Assembly (NCBI GenBank): GCA_958296445.1
Contig: OY282565.1
Location: 2,839,570 to 2,903,569, forward strand
Reading direction: 5' to 3'
Source: an uncultured Dehalococcoidia bacterium
Lineage (GTDB): Bacteria; Chloroflexota; Dehalococcoidia; Lucifugimonadales; UBA3495
Length of the DNA: 64,000 bases
A program made the translations under genes and the position numbers. Positions 15,980-25,789 of this stretch are shown piece by piece; within the stretch, counting starts at the first letter, position 1; the number at the start of each line of letters is the position of its first letter. Under the pieces are notes generated by a model, which worked only from the letters and a program-made list of their open reading frames with translations, searched no databases and was not told the origin of the DNA.

Positions 15980-16841
15980 ACAAGCCCCCCGTCATTCTGA
16001 GCAAAGCGAAGAATCTCGCCTTGGGGAGTGAGACTCTTCGCTTTGCTCAGAGTGACAAATGACACTAGACCCTTGCCAACCCCGAAAACCACTCCATCGC
16101 CCCCTGTCATTCTGAGCGTAGCGAAGAATCCCGCTCCTGGCGGTGAGACTCTTCGCTTCGCTCAGAGTGACAAATGACATTAGACCCTTGCCAACTCCGA
16201 AAACCACTCCCTCGCCCCTTGTCATTCTGAGCGTAGCGAAGAATCCCGCTCCTGGCGGTGAGACCCTTCGCTTCGCTCAGAGTGATATATGACACTTGGC
16301 CCTTGCCAACCCCGAAAACCACTCCCTACAATATAACTAAATCCAATTCGCCACTGAGGCCATATAAGGCATCAATGCCCGCAAACCGCAAAAATTCCCG
16401 CCCAGCCCAGCAGCCCCCCACCCCAAACGGATGGAAATGGCGGGAAATGGCGGGAAAACCGAAAATTATTTCCGAACTTTCCGCCAGCAATCCGCCTTGC
16501 CCATCGTCGCCCAAGCCGCCCGCGATTCCGGCATCGGCTAAGGGTCTCACCGCCCAAGGTGAGATTCTTCGCTTTGCTCAGAATGACAGATAGCTTGCTC
16601 AGAATGACAGGCGGGCGGGATGGCAGGCGGGCGGGATGGCAGGCGGGCGGGATGGCAGGCGGGCGGGATGACAGGCGGGCGGAATGACAGGCAGGCGGGA
16701 TGACAGGCGGGCGGGATGGCAGGCGGCTTGCTCGGAATGACAGGCGGGCGTTGGCGTAGCCGCCGGGCGTTGGCGTAGCCGTTGGGCGGTTGCGTTGGGG
16801 CGGTTGGGGTGTCATTATCGGGCGTCTAGGGAGTCTGTGGC
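15980..16841. repeat. Repeat-filled intergenic region
   Basis: No gene is convincing here. Three hairpins of the CTTCGCTTTGCTCAGAATGACA family (about 15989-16058, 16107-16175 and 16220-16290) each pair an inverted and a direct copy. A stretch at 16380-16470 shares the motif GGATGGAAAtGGCGGGAAAT with 21.75-21.85 kb. A low-complexity array of GGCGGGCGGGATG(G/A)CA units fills 16605-16745. Short open frames across these arrays follow the repeats and are not genes. Confidence 0.75.
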
Positions 16842-16868
16842 GTGAAGCCTGCCCTTGGAGGAGTTTTG

Positions 16869-18287
<1,419 letters not shown>

Positions 18288-18292
18288 GATTT

Positions 18293-18372
18293 AAACGCCG
18301 AGTGCGCCGAGAACGCCAAGCTATCAAAGCTCAAAACTTAAATTCTCGGCGCTCTTGGCGCACTCGGCGTTT
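18293..18372. terminator. Large inverted repeat between convergent genes
   Basis: Perfect 16-base arms AAACGCCGAGTGCGCC (18293-18308) and its complement (18357-18372) lie exactly between the amidase stop and the flavin monooxygenase stop. The arms resemble the 'AAACGC(C/A)GAGNGCGC' repeats at 26.6, 53.2 and 54.5 kb, so a dispersed repeat seems to be serving as a bidirectional terminator. Confidence 0.6.
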
Positions 18373-19477
18373 AATTAACCCCCAGGGCCAGCTTTTGGCG
18401 GAGGATGGGCAGGACGTCTGAGGCTATTCGTTGACATTCCTCTACGTGGGGGAAGCCGGATAGGATGAACTCGCGGAAGCCTAGCTGGGCGTAGGCGTGG
18501 AGGGTGTCGGCGGCCTGCTGGGGGGTGCCGACGATGGCGGTGCCGCAGTTGACGCGGACTTCGGACAGGCCGTTCCAGAGGCGGGGGGCGACGCGGTGGT
18601 TGGCGGACTGGCGGGCCTGGGCCTGCTGGCCTACCATCGGGGTTCCGGCGATGGCGGCTTGGCGCTGGGCCTTGACCGCCGGGTCGGCGTGGGCGATGAG
18701 CTGGTCGGCGGCGTCCCAGGCGGCGGCTTCGGTGTCGCGGACTACTAGGTGCGTCCGCAGGCCCAGCTCGGGCGTCCGTCCGGCCTTGCCGAACTCGGCC
18801 AGCACTTCTTGGTTGCGCCGGGCGGTGTCGTCCAGCGGCTCAATCCAGGACAGATGCACGTCGGCCTGCCGCCCGGACAGCCCCAAGGCCCGGGGTGATG
18901 CGCCGCCGAGGTAGAAACGCGGCCCGCGCTGTCCGGGCTGGGGGGCGCAATAGGCGTCGCGCAGGCGGTAGTGGCCGCCGTCGAAATCCACCGGGCCGGG
19001 TTGCGTCCACAGCTTGCGGCAGGCGGCGATGAACTCCTCGGCCCGCTCGTAGCGGGTTTCGTGGGTGCTTTCCTCGCCCACCCGCTCAAAGTCGTTCTGG
19101 ATGCCGCCCGGCACGATGTTGATGTCTATGCGCCCGTTGGAAATCTGATGCAGGGCGGCGGCCATCTGGGCGAACAGGCCGAGGGCGATAAAGCCGGGAC
19201 GGACGGCAATCAGGAAGCGGATGCGGCTGGTGACGGCGGCCAGAGCGGTGGCGGTGGTCCAGGTTTCCGCTAGGGGGGCGTCCTCGGCGAACAGCCCGTT
19301 GGCGAATCGGGTGGGGATGAGCAGGGAATAGTAGCCGCACTCCTCGGCGGTTTCCACCACTTGGCGCAGGTATTGGAAATCCGGGGGGCGCTCCGCCCGC
19401 ATCGTTCCAGCGCGGCTGCCGTCGCCGTCTATGGGTATGAACCAGCTGAAGCGTATTTGGTCTGCGCCGTTGGGCAT
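18371..19477 (-). CDS. LLM-class flavin-dependent oxidoreductase (SsuD-like)
   Basis: A 368-residue luciferase-like monooxygenase closest in pattern to alkanesulfonate monooxygenase. Landmarks are RFSWFIPIDGDGSR at the start, IRFLIAVRPGFIALGLFAQMAA, GRIDINIVPGG and RAEEFIAACRKLW, and the flavin-phosphate region FYLGGASPRALGLSGRQAD. It would use FMNH2 and O2 to oxygenate an organosulfur or other compound; the FMN reductase at 47087 could supply FMNH2. A late VGQQAQARQSANHRVAPRLWNGL loop matches the SsuD catalytic Arg region. Start ATG 19477 has AAGGA upstream. Confidence 0.9.
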   Translation of the reverse strand: MPNGADQIRFSWFIPIDGDGSRAGTMRAERPPDFQYLRQVVETAEECGYYSLLIPTRFANGLFAEDAPLAETWTTATALAAVTSRIRFLIAVRPGFIALGLFAQMAAALHQISNGRIDINIVPGGIQNDFERVGEESTHETRYERAEEFIAACRKLWTQPGPVDFDGGHYRLRDAYCAPQPGQRGPRFYLGGASPRALGLSGRQADVHLSWIEPLDDTARRNQEVLAEFGKAGRTPELGLRTHLVVRDTEAAAWDAADQLIAHADPAVKAQRQAAIAGTPMVGQQAQARQSANHRVAPRLWNGLSEVRVNCGTAIVGTPQQAADTLHAYAQLGFREFILSGFPHVEECQRIASDVLPILRQKLALGVN

Positions 19478-19520
19478 TGCTCAGTCCGTCCTTTTAGTAT
19501 TCCGGGTTGTGGCTTTTGGT

Positions 19521-20486
19521 TTAGGGCCGGGCTGGGGATTCGGCGCGGTGTTGGGCTTCCTCGCGTTGATACCACATTATCATTACGATGCCGGCGGCTA
19601 CTATGCTCATCATATCGCCGGGAACCCACAGCATCAGGCCGCCTAGCTGCTGGTCGGTCATCAGGGACAGGCCGTAGGGTTGGGTTACTTCGGCGTAGGC
19701 TTCATAGATCAGGCCGCTGGAGAAGGTTATGGCCGCGCCCAATAGGGTGTTGGGCAGAACAATCAGCCCTAGGTATAGCACGCGCAGGCCGTAGTGGAGC
19801 CGCGAGCGGTGGGGCGGCGGGTCTATGATAACCCACCAGAACAGGAATCCCGATGTGGTCATAGTCAGGTGCATCAGGGCGTGGACTTCGTCGTTGCGGA
19901 GGGAGAGGTTGAAGGCGCCGGGGAATTGCCAGAGGTACAGGCTGCCCAAGAAAAAGGCGACGGTAAAGATGGGGTTGGTCAGCAGTTTGTAGGCTTGGCG
20001 GACGTAGTGGCTGCGGGCCAGGGGGCGGATGACGCCCTGCCTGGCCCAGCCGGGCAGCCCGCGCAGCATTGGGGTGAGCGGGGCGCCGAGCAGGATGAAC
20101 ATTGGGGCGAGCATCCGCAGGATGAAGTGCTGGGCCTGGTGGAAGGAAAGCAGGTGGTCGGATAGCGGGTCTAGGGGCGACTGGAGGGCGAAGAATATCA
20201 GGAACAGGCCGAACAGGAAGGATGCTTTCTGCCAGTTGTTTATGGGGTGGCTGGGGCGTTCCCAGTTGCTCAGGCCGTTGAGGTAGACGTAGGCGGCCAG
20301 GAGGACCAGGACGGTGGGCAGGGGGTTGGTGTTCCAGGCCGTCCACGGCTCTTGCCCGGCGTCAATGCCGCCGTGGGCTAGGGCCGACGGGGCGGCGGCT
20401 AGGGCCGCCGGGAATAGGGCGGCTAGGGCCAGCGCCGTTAGCAGCAGGCGGCGGCGGGTTTTTGCCAGTAGCGCAGTAGGTTTCAC
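19521..20486 (-). CDS. ctaG: CtaG-type cytochrome c oxidase assembly protein (caa3 type)
   Basis: A 321-residue polytopic membrane protein. The GTG start at 20486 overlaps the TGA of the preceding gene (GTGA), so the two are coupled. The family pattern is clear: NNWQKASFLFGLFLIFFALQSPLD, LLSFHQAQHFILRMLAPMFILLGAP, conserved His pairs (SFHQAQH; HALMHLTMT) and GDMMSIVAAGIVMIMW near the end. It is thought to deliver copper during assembly of caa3-type oxidase. No oxidase subunit genes are in the window, so this is a detached pair. Confidence 0.9.
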   Translation of the reverse strand: MKPTALLAKTRRRLLLTALALAALFPAALAAAPSALAHGGIDAGQEPWTAWNTNPLPTVLVLLAAYVYLNGLSNWERPSHPINNWQKASFLFGLFLIFFALQSPLDPLSDHLLSFHQAQHFILRMLAPMFILLGAPLTPMLRGLPGWARQGVIRPLARSHYVRQAYKLLTNPIFTVAFFLGSLYLWQFPGAFNLSLRNDEVHALMHLTMTTSGFLFWWVIIDPPPHRSRLHYGLRVLYLGLIVLPNTLLGAAITFSSGLIYEAYAEVTQPYGLSLMTDQQLGGLMLWVPGDMMSIVAAGIVMIMWYQREEAQHRAESPARP

Positions 20487-21067
20487 GGCGAGCCGGTCTG
20501 CGCGGCCCGCTTGCGGCGGTAGTCGCGGCGCGCGCTCCACCAGACATAGGCGATGCCCAGCATTATTATGCCGAACATACCGAAGAATACCCACGAGCCT
20601 TGGGTCAAGCGGTTCAGGGATGGCACTTCTAGGGTGGTGATGTCGGTTATGTCGGCGCCTAGGGATGAGGAGACGTCTACGCTGATGTCCCATTTGCCGG
20701 TGGAGTCGAGCTTGATGTGGGCGTCGTAACGCTCCGGGGCGGCCGGGGAGTTGGTGGCGAAAGCCCAACCGGGGTTGGGATCCTCGTCGTTGGCGGTGAG
20801 CATTACTACGCGGGCGTCCGGCACCGGGGCGCCGGTGTCGGGGTGGGTTACGAAAACGGAGAATTGGGCGGAACCGGCGCCTAGGTTGTAGTTGACGGGG
20901 ACGACGCGGATGTGGTGGGCGCCAGTGTATAGCACTTCCTCGCGGCTTGAATCCTGGGCCGCGGCTAGGGCGGGCAGCAGGGCCGCGGCGGCTAGGGCCA
21001 GCAGGGCGGCTAGGGCCAGCAGGGCGGCGCGGCGGGGGGTGGGGATGTAGGTTGTTTTCGGTTTCAT
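20483..21067 (-). CDS. Membrane-anchored extracellular protein coupled to ctaG
   Basis: A 194-residue protein with an N-terminal signal peptide (Ala/Leu-rich to AAAQ at about residue 37), an extracellular beta-sandwich-like domain (VNYNLGAGSAQFSVFVTHPDTGAPVPDARVVM...), and a C-terminal membrane helix (about 157-180) with a basic tail. This layout resembles FixH/YtkA-like copper-handling or CopC-like sandwiches, but no Met/His copper cluster is obvious. The 4-bp stop/start overlap with ctaG makes a role in oxidase assembly or copper supply likely by context only. Confidence 0.72.
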   Translation of the reverse strand: MKPKTTYIPTPRRAALLALAALLALAAAALLPALAAAQDSSREEVLYTGAHHIRVVPVNYNLGAGSAQFSVFVTHPDTGAPVPDARVVMLTANDEDPNPGWAFATNSPAAPERYDAHIKLDSTGKWDISVDVSSSLGADITDITTLEVPSLNRLTQGSWVFFGMFGIIMLGIAYVWWSARRDYRRKRAAQTGSP

Positions 21068-21376
21068 TTTTTGCCCGGCGCTTGGGTAGCGGTTTGTGGG
21101 GTGATGCTTATTTATAGTATAACGCGGCGCGGCGGAATTCGCACGGGTGCGGTTGGCGCCCTTGGCGGGGGTAGGGTTCTTTGCTTTGCTTGGAATTTGT
21201 CTGAATCAGGATTTTCGGGATTTAGGGATTTTCGGGATGGGGGGATTTGGGTTTGGGATGGGTTTTGTTGGCGGGGGATAGGGCGTAGGGGTGTGGGCCC
21301 CTACGGGGTTGGGTTGCTAGGGCGAGGGGACGCCCCCACCCTAGCCCTCCCCCGGAGGGGGAGGGGATTTTTGGGG
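21068..21376. repeat. Intergenic region with dispersed repeats
   Basis: No gene seen. It holds a TCTGAATCAGGATTTTCGGGATT repeat (about 21196-21240) and a CCCTCCCCCGGAGGGGGAGGG palindrome (about 21340-21365). The same palindromic element recurs at 31.57-31.61 kb and 58.65-58.68 kb. Confidence 0.65.
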
Positions 21377-21712
21377 TTAGAAGTTGGCGCATAGTATGGC
21401 TTGGATGGTGGGTTTGTGGGCTGGGTTGGGGAGTATCCAGGTGATTATTTGGTGGGTTTGGGGTTTGGTTTTTTCGTTGCGGCAGCGTTCTAGGTAGTGG
21501 AGCATTGAGCTGAAGTTGTGGAGGCGGAGGTTGTTTTTGATTAGTTGGCGGGCGAGGGTTAGGGGGGCGGGGGTGGGTTTGCGGTGGTCTTGGGCGTCGG
21601 CCCATTCGTCGCAGAATTTGTCGGCTATGCGTCGTAGGCGCAGGACGATTAGGGGGAAGGCGAATTTGCGTCGGAGGGCGTTGATTTGGTTTCGGATTTG
21701 GGTTAGGGACAT
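21377..21712 (-). CDS. Small helical protein of unknown function
   Basis: A 111-residue basic protein. The ATG at 21712 is chosen because GGAG lies upstream and because the frame further upstream is only repeat sequence and the antisense of DinB. The sequence starts MSLTQIRNQINALRRKFA, then LRLRRIADKFCDEWADA, LARQLIKNNLRLHNFSSMLHYLERCR, which reads as an amphipathic-helix protein with real codon structure. I cannot assign a family with certainty. Directly upstream are two tandem copies of a GGATGGAAACGGCGGGAAATGGCGG element also found at 16.4 kb, so gene and repeat may travel together. Confidence 0.6.
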   Translation of the reverse strand: MSLTQIRNQINALRRKFAFPLIVLRLRRIADKFCDEWADAQDHRKPTPAPLTLARQLIKNNLRLHNFSSMLHYLERCRNEKTKPQTHQIITWILPNPAHKPTIQAILCANF

Positions 21713-22084
21713 TAGTTGGCTCCGTTGGTTTGTCGGGTGATTTTTTTGGTTTTGCCGCCATTTCCCGCCGTTTCCATCCGTTTTTGGTTGGGCGGGATTT
21801 TTTGGGTTTGCCGCCATTTCCCGCCGTTTCCATCCATTTTTTGGGGCGGGATTTTTTGGGTTTTTGGGCGTTGGTGGTTTGCGGGGATTTAGTGGGCGGC
21901 GTTGGGTTCTGGTTATTATTGTAGGGAGTGGTTTTCGGGGTTGGCAAGGGGGTGGTGTCATCAGATTGCGGGGGGTGGGGGGTAGGGCGCACGGGGGTGG
22001 GTTGTTGACGGGGGGGTGTTGGGTGGGTAGGATGATTTGGGTTGGGGTTGGGGCGATTTTGTTTGGATGGTAGGGGTTTGCGGG
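21713..22084. repeat. Tandem repeat upstream of the 111-residue gene
   Basis: Two copies of a roughly 55-bp unit (about 21742-21850, read on the - strand as AAAAATCCCGCCC... then GGATGGAAACGGCGGG, AAATGGCGGCAAA) precede the gene at 21712. The rest (21900-22084) is G-rich spacer before dinB with no gene seen. Confidence 0.65.
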
Positions 22085-22612
22085 ATGATTACGGATTTGG
22101 AGATGTTGTTGCGGTATTTTGACCGTTTCCATCAGCGGACGGTGCGGGATGTGGCGGCTTTGCCGTCGGCTGCGGAGTTTTGGCGGCCGGCGCGGGGGGA
22201 GGGGGAGAAGGCTTGGAGCATTGCGGAAATCGTTAATCATATTGCGGAGTCGCGGCTTTATTTTGCGAGCGCTTATTGCGGGCGGGGGTGGCTGTATGAT
22301 TGGCCGGTTCCTAGCACGGAGCGGCAGTCGGGGTGGGTTCCGGCGATTGAGGCGTCGGCGGCGGAGTTCCGGCGTCGGCTGGAGGGGAGTCCGCCGGAGT
22401 GGTTGCAGCGGCGGGTGCGGATGATTGATACGGACGGGATGTTGAGCGGGTGGCGGATAATGATGATGCTGTTTGAGCATGAGGTGCATCATCGGTCGCA
22501 GATTGATACTTACGCGGGGCTGGAGGGGTGGGATGTGCCGCATATTTATGGGCGGTCGCGGGAGAGTATTGACGATTTGCAGGAGGAGCAGCGGCGTCGG
22601 GGCGGGGGGTAG
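22085..22612 (+). CDS. DinB/DUF664 family putative metal-dependent protein
   Basis: A 175-residue four-helix-bundle protein of the DinB/YfiT superfamily. The metal-binding His triad is visible as His52 (VNHIAESR) and the HEVHHR motif (His132, His135/136). Such proteins include bacillithiol and mycothiol transferases, but most are uncharacterised. ATG 22085 is preferred: the upstream in-frame codons are low-complexity G-rich sequence. It is divergent from the small gene at 21377 and convergent with the first retropepsin-like gene. Confidence 0.8.
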   Translation: MITDLEMLLRYFDRFHQRTVRDVAALPSAAEFWRPARGEGEKAWSIAEIVNHIAESRLYFASAYCGRGWLYDWPVPSTERQSGWVPAIEASAAEFRRRLEGSPPEWLQRRVRMIDTDGMLSGWRIMMMLFEHEVHHRSQIDTYAGLEGWDVPHIYGRSRESIDDLQEEQRRRGGG

Positions 22613-22667
22613 GGGTGCGGGAGGGCTTGGGGGCGGCTGGCGGGTAGGCGGGGGCGCGGCTGGGCGG

Positions 22668-23024
22668 TTATAGGGGCGTGTCGGTTAGGGGATAGAGGCG
22701 GCCTTCTTTTGGGGCGGCGGATAACCATAGTTCCTTGAGGGTCAAGGCCCCTAGCAGGGGGTTGCTGGCTTCGTCGTTGAAGGCTATGTAGGTCATTATT
22801 TGGCGGCCGTCCAGTCGGAGCCAGGTGTAGGCGATGTCTATGGTTTTCCGGTTGCCGTCGGCTAGGCGGACGGTGTCGCGCATTGTGGGGGGTACGCCTA
22901 GGTAGCGGAGAATGGAACCTGGAACGGAGGAGATATAGGCTCCGGTGTCTACTGTTGCGGATAGGTCTATCCACTCTTTGCGCTGGGTGTCGGCTATGGA
23001 GATTTGTACGGTGAAGACGCCCAT
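22668..23024 (-). CDS. Retropepsin-like aspartic protease (clan AA), copy 1
   Basis: A 118-residue single-domain protein. The active-site loop VDTGAY (Asp26) and the later hydrophobic-Gly motif NPLLGALTLKEL are the two hallmarks of retroviral-type aspartic proteases, which act as homodimers. Three more copies follow on the same strand to 24438. GAGGGA precedes ATG 23024. Bacterial members of this small family have no known substrate. It shares its first 17 residues exactly with copy 2, a recent duplication. Confidence 0.8.
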   Translation of the reverse strand: MGVFTVQISIADTQRKEWIDLSATVDTGAYISSVPGSILRYLGVPPTMRDTVRLADGNRKTIDIAYTWLRLDGRQIMTYIAFNDEASNPLLGALTLKELWLSAAPKEGRLYPLTDTPL

Positions 23025-23164
23025 ATTTTTTCCCTCTTTTCCGGTTGGGGGGGTTGTTGCGTTTCATCTGCCGTCCTGGGTAGGGGGAAGGGTTTTGTTG
23101 CCCAAGGGGGGATTCTTCGCTTTGCTCGGAATGACAGATTTTTGCTTGGAATGACGGGCTTTGC

Positions 23165-23521
23165 TTAGAAAGGGATATGGGTTAGGGGGATTAGTCTTTT
23201 GCCGGAGGGGTCTACGGTTAGGAGCAGTTCCTCTAGGGCTAGGGATCCTAGGAGGGGGCTGGTGTATTCTTCGTTGAAGATTATGTGGGTCATTATTTCG
23301 CGTTGGTTTAGGCGTAGCCAGGTGTAGGCTACGTCAACGTTCTTTTCGGTGCCGTCGGCTAGTTGGCCGGTTTGGTTTAGGATGGGGGTTACTCCTAGGC
23401 TTTTGAGGATTGAGCTTGGGACAGCCGACATAAATGTTCCGGTGTCTACTGTTGCGAACAAGTCTACCCATTCTTTGCGCTGGGTGTCGGCTATGGAGAT
23501 TTGTACGGTGAAGACGCCCAT
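23165..23521 (-). CDS. Retropepsin-like aspartic protease (clan AA), copy 2
   Basis: A 118-residue paralogue with active-site loop VDTGTF (Asp26) and SPLLGSLALEEL. Its first 17 residues, and the DNA before its start, are almost the same as in copy 1, while the rest differs by about one third. The 140 bp between copies 1 and 2 contain one CTTCGCTTTGCTC repeat (about 23110). GAGGA precedes the ATG. Confidence 0.8.
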   Translation of the reverse strand: MGVFTVQISIADTQRKEWVDLFATVDTGTFMSAVPSSILKSLGVTPILNQTGQLADGTEKNVDVAYTWLRLNQREIMTHIIFNEEYTSPLLGSLALEELLLTVDPSGKRLIPLTHIPF

Positions 23522-23552
23522 AGTTTTTCCTCTTTTCCGGTTGGGTGGTTTG

Positions 23553-23909
23553 TTACATTAGGAGGCCCTCTACGGGGATTAGTTTTTGGCTTACCTGGTC
23601 AACGGCCATATAGGCGCCCTCTAGGGCTAGGGCGCCTAGTAGTGGGGTTGTTTCTTCTTCGTTGAATATCATTTGAGTTATGAATTGCGCGTCTGCTACT
23701 CTGATCCAGGTTTGGCCGATTTCCATAGTCCTTACTTCGCCTTGGGCGAAGCGGAAGTTGTTTTGTCTTAGAGGGGTTACGCCCAGCTCACGCAGGATTG
23801 AACCGGGGACGCTGGTTGTTGATGCGCCGGTGTCTACAAGGGCTTCTAGGGTTGTCCAGCGTTGGGCGGATGGGTTGGCTATTTGGATTTCTACGAAGAA
23901 TGTACCCAT
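23553..23909 (-). CDS. Retropepsin-like aspartic protease (clan AA), copy 3
   Basis: A 118-residue paralogue starting MGTFFVEIQIANPSAQRW, closer to copy 4 than to copies 1 and 2. Active-site loop VDTGASTTSVP (Asp27) and TPLLGALALEGA are intact. It lies 31 bp upstream of copy 2's start region in the transcript order, so copies 3, 2 and 1 may form one transcript. Confidence 0.8.
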   Translation of the reverse strand: MGTFFVEIQIANPSAQRWTTLEALVDTGASTTSVPGSILRELGVTPLRQNNFRFAQGEVRTMEIGQTWIRVADAQFITQMIFNEEETTPLLGALALEGAYMAVDQVSQKLIPVEGLLM

Positions 23910-24081
23910 TTGGTGCAGGCTCCGGGTTTCAGGATTCCGGCCATTGCTGAAAACAGCCTTATGTTGCGAAAATTGCGAAATTCCTCTTTGCCACTCTGCG
24001 CGAAACTAAGAGTCTCACTTGCCAAGGTGAGATTCTTCGCTTTGCTCAGAATGACAGGTTTTTTCTTGGTTGGGTGGTTTG

Positions 24082-24438
24082 TTACATTAGCAGGCCGTCG
24101 GATGGGATTAGTTGCTTTTCCCTCGGGTCAACTATTAGGTGGGCGCTTTCTAGGGTTAGGGCACCTAGTAGTGGGGTTGTGGCTTCGTCGTTGAATATAA
24201 AATCTGTGATAAATTCTTCGCCCATTATGCGGATGTAGGTTTGGCCTACTCCCATGCGGCGAGTTTCGCCTTGGGCGAAGCGGTAGGTTTTTTGCCTTTT
24301 CGGTTCTACGTCCAGTTGTTGCAGGATGGAGGCGGGTAGGGAGGACGTGGAGGCTCCGGTGTCTACTAGGGCTTCTACGGTTGTCCAGCGTTGGGCGGAT
24401 GGGTTGCCTATTTGGATTTCTACGAAGAATGTTCCCAT
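24082..24438 (-). CDS. Retropepsin-like aspartic protease (clan AA), copy 4
   Basis: A 118-residue paralogue with VDTGASTSSLP (Asp27) and TPLLGALTLESA. The ATG at 24438 is supported by AAGGAG nine bases upstream; the longer frame reading in from 25083 is only the antisense of the next gene. It follows the unknown gene at 24528 on the same strand, 89 bp apart. A dispersed repeat lies between copies 3 and 4 (about 24010-24056). Confidence 0.82.
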   Translation of the reverse strand: MGTFFVEIQIGNPSAQRWTTVEALVDTGASTSSLPASILQQLDVEPKRQKTYRFAQGETRRMGVGQTYIRIMGEEFITDFIFNDEATTPLLGALTLESAHLIVDPREKQLIPSDGLLM

Positions 24439-24527
24439 TGTTTTATACTCCTTGCGGCGCCTGATTGCGGGTGGTTTGGGGGCGTTCCGGGGGTGTTGCC
24501 GGAACGCCCTGGGATGGCTGGTTTGGG

Positions 24528-25004
24528 TTAGGGGTCTATGATGCCGGCGGTTATGGCTTGGGCGCGTAGGTCGCCTTGCTGTTGTAGGTGGTTGGTGATT
24601 AGGGTGGCGGCGGATTGGAGGAGCTGGGGGTCTAGGGATTCGGCGGCGGGGGTGTGGCCGGCTTCGGTTAGGAGGTCGGCGGTGCGCTGGGTTAGCTGGG
24701 TTAGGGACCAGGTTACTTGGTCGGGTACGGCTGTGATGCCGTCGGGGAAGTCGCGGTGGGAGGCGCCGGGGGGGCCGGAGCGGTCGTAGCCGCCGCCGTG
24801 CCAGTGGCCGGGGCGGTCGTGGCAGTCGAAGCGGATGATTTCTTCGTTGCCGACGTCGATGCCGATGGTGGGGCCGCCGCACCAGGAGCCGCGCACGTTT
24901 AGGGCGCGGACGGGCCAGACGTAGGCGGTTACTTGGCCGTCTTGGGAGAGGGGGACGTGGAGTTCGTGGCCTAGGTACTTTTCGCCGTTCCTTTTGGTTG
25001 CCAT
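24528..25004 (-). CDS. Uncharacterised protein upstream of the aspartic protease array
   Basis: Not recognised with confidence. A 158-residue soluble protein with a compact N-terminal beta-rich half that contains IGIDVGNEEIIRFDCHDRPGHWHGGGYDR (about residues 48-76; several His/Cys/Asp that could bind metal) and a helical C-terminal half (QVTWSLTQLTQRTADLLTEAG..., ALLITNHL). GGAG precedes ATG 25004. It is the first gene of a possible five-gene same-strand run with the retropepsin-like genes, so a substrate or partner relation is conceivable. Confidence 0.6.
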   Translation of the reverse strand: MATKRNGEKYLGHELHVPLSQDGQVTAYVWPVRALNVRGSWCGGPTIGIDVGNEEIIRFDCHDRPGHWHGGGYDRSGPPGASHRDFPDGITAVPDQVTWSLTQLTQRTADLLTEAGHTPAAESLDPQLLQSAATLITNHLQQQGDLRAQAITAGIIDP

Positions 25005-25089
25005 TTTGATACGCTCCGCAGTTTGATTTTGGGGTTGGTTGGGGCCGGGGTATGCTTGAAACTGCCATGCTTGAAACTACCATAGGGGG

Positions 25090-25494
25090 GCGTTGAATAC
25101 AATGCGTTGGGGCGGGTGGGCGGGGTTGGGGGTTCCTTTTTGCTGCTTTGAGCTAAGGGGAGGGGTTTTATCGCGTAGGGTGGGATTCTTCGCTTTGCTC
25201 AGAATGACAGATGGTTGCTTGGGGGCGTTGAATACAATGCGCCGGGGCTTTGGGGCGGGATTGGGGGTTCTTTTTTGCTGTTCTGAGCTAAGGGGAGGGG
25301 TTTTATCGCGTAGGGTGGGATTCTTCGCTTTGCTCAGAATGACAGATGGTTGCTTGGGGGCGTTGAATTCAATGCGCCGGGGTGGGTGGGCTGGGTTGGG
25401 GGGGTCTTTTTTGCTGCTCTGAGCTAAGGGATGGGGTTTTATCGTGTAGGGTGGGATTCTTCGCTTTGCTCAGAATGACAGATGGTTGCTTGGG
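25090..25494. repeat. 135-bp tandem repeat, three copies
   Basis: Units begin GCGTTGAATNCAATGCG at 25090, 25225 and 25360, an exact 135-bp period. Each unit ends with one CTTCGCTTTGCTCAGAATGACAGATGGTTGCTTGGGG element. Open frames across it simply translate the repeat and are not genes. Confidence 0.9.
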
Positions 25495-25789
25495 GGGACG
25501 GACTGTTGTTGGGGGGGACGGGCTGTTGTTCGGGGGGCGGGCTGTTGTTCGGGGGGCGGGCTGTTGCTTGGGGGGGGGGCGAATTTGTCATTCTGAGCTA
25601 AGGGAGGGGGTCTTACTGTGTAGGGTGGGATTCTTCGCTTTGCTCAGAATGACAGATTGTTGGTCGGGGTGACTGACTGTTGCTCAGAGTGCCGGACGAC
25701 GGTTGCTTGGAATGACAGTCCTTTGCTTGGGAGTGACGGACAGCAGTTGCTTGGAATGACAGACTGGGAAAGGGGGCGGGGTTGCAGGG
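25495..25789. repeat. Degenerate repeat tract
   Basis: Short GGGGGGACGGGCTGTTG units, then further GGTTCTTCGCTTTGCTC-type fragments at about 25631 and 25680-25770. No gene seen. Confidence 0.65.

Noticed and set aside
21713..22543. Upstream extension of the 111-residue gene
   Set aside because: The extension is antisense to dinB and then translates the tandem repeats; the ATG at 21712 has its own ribosome site.
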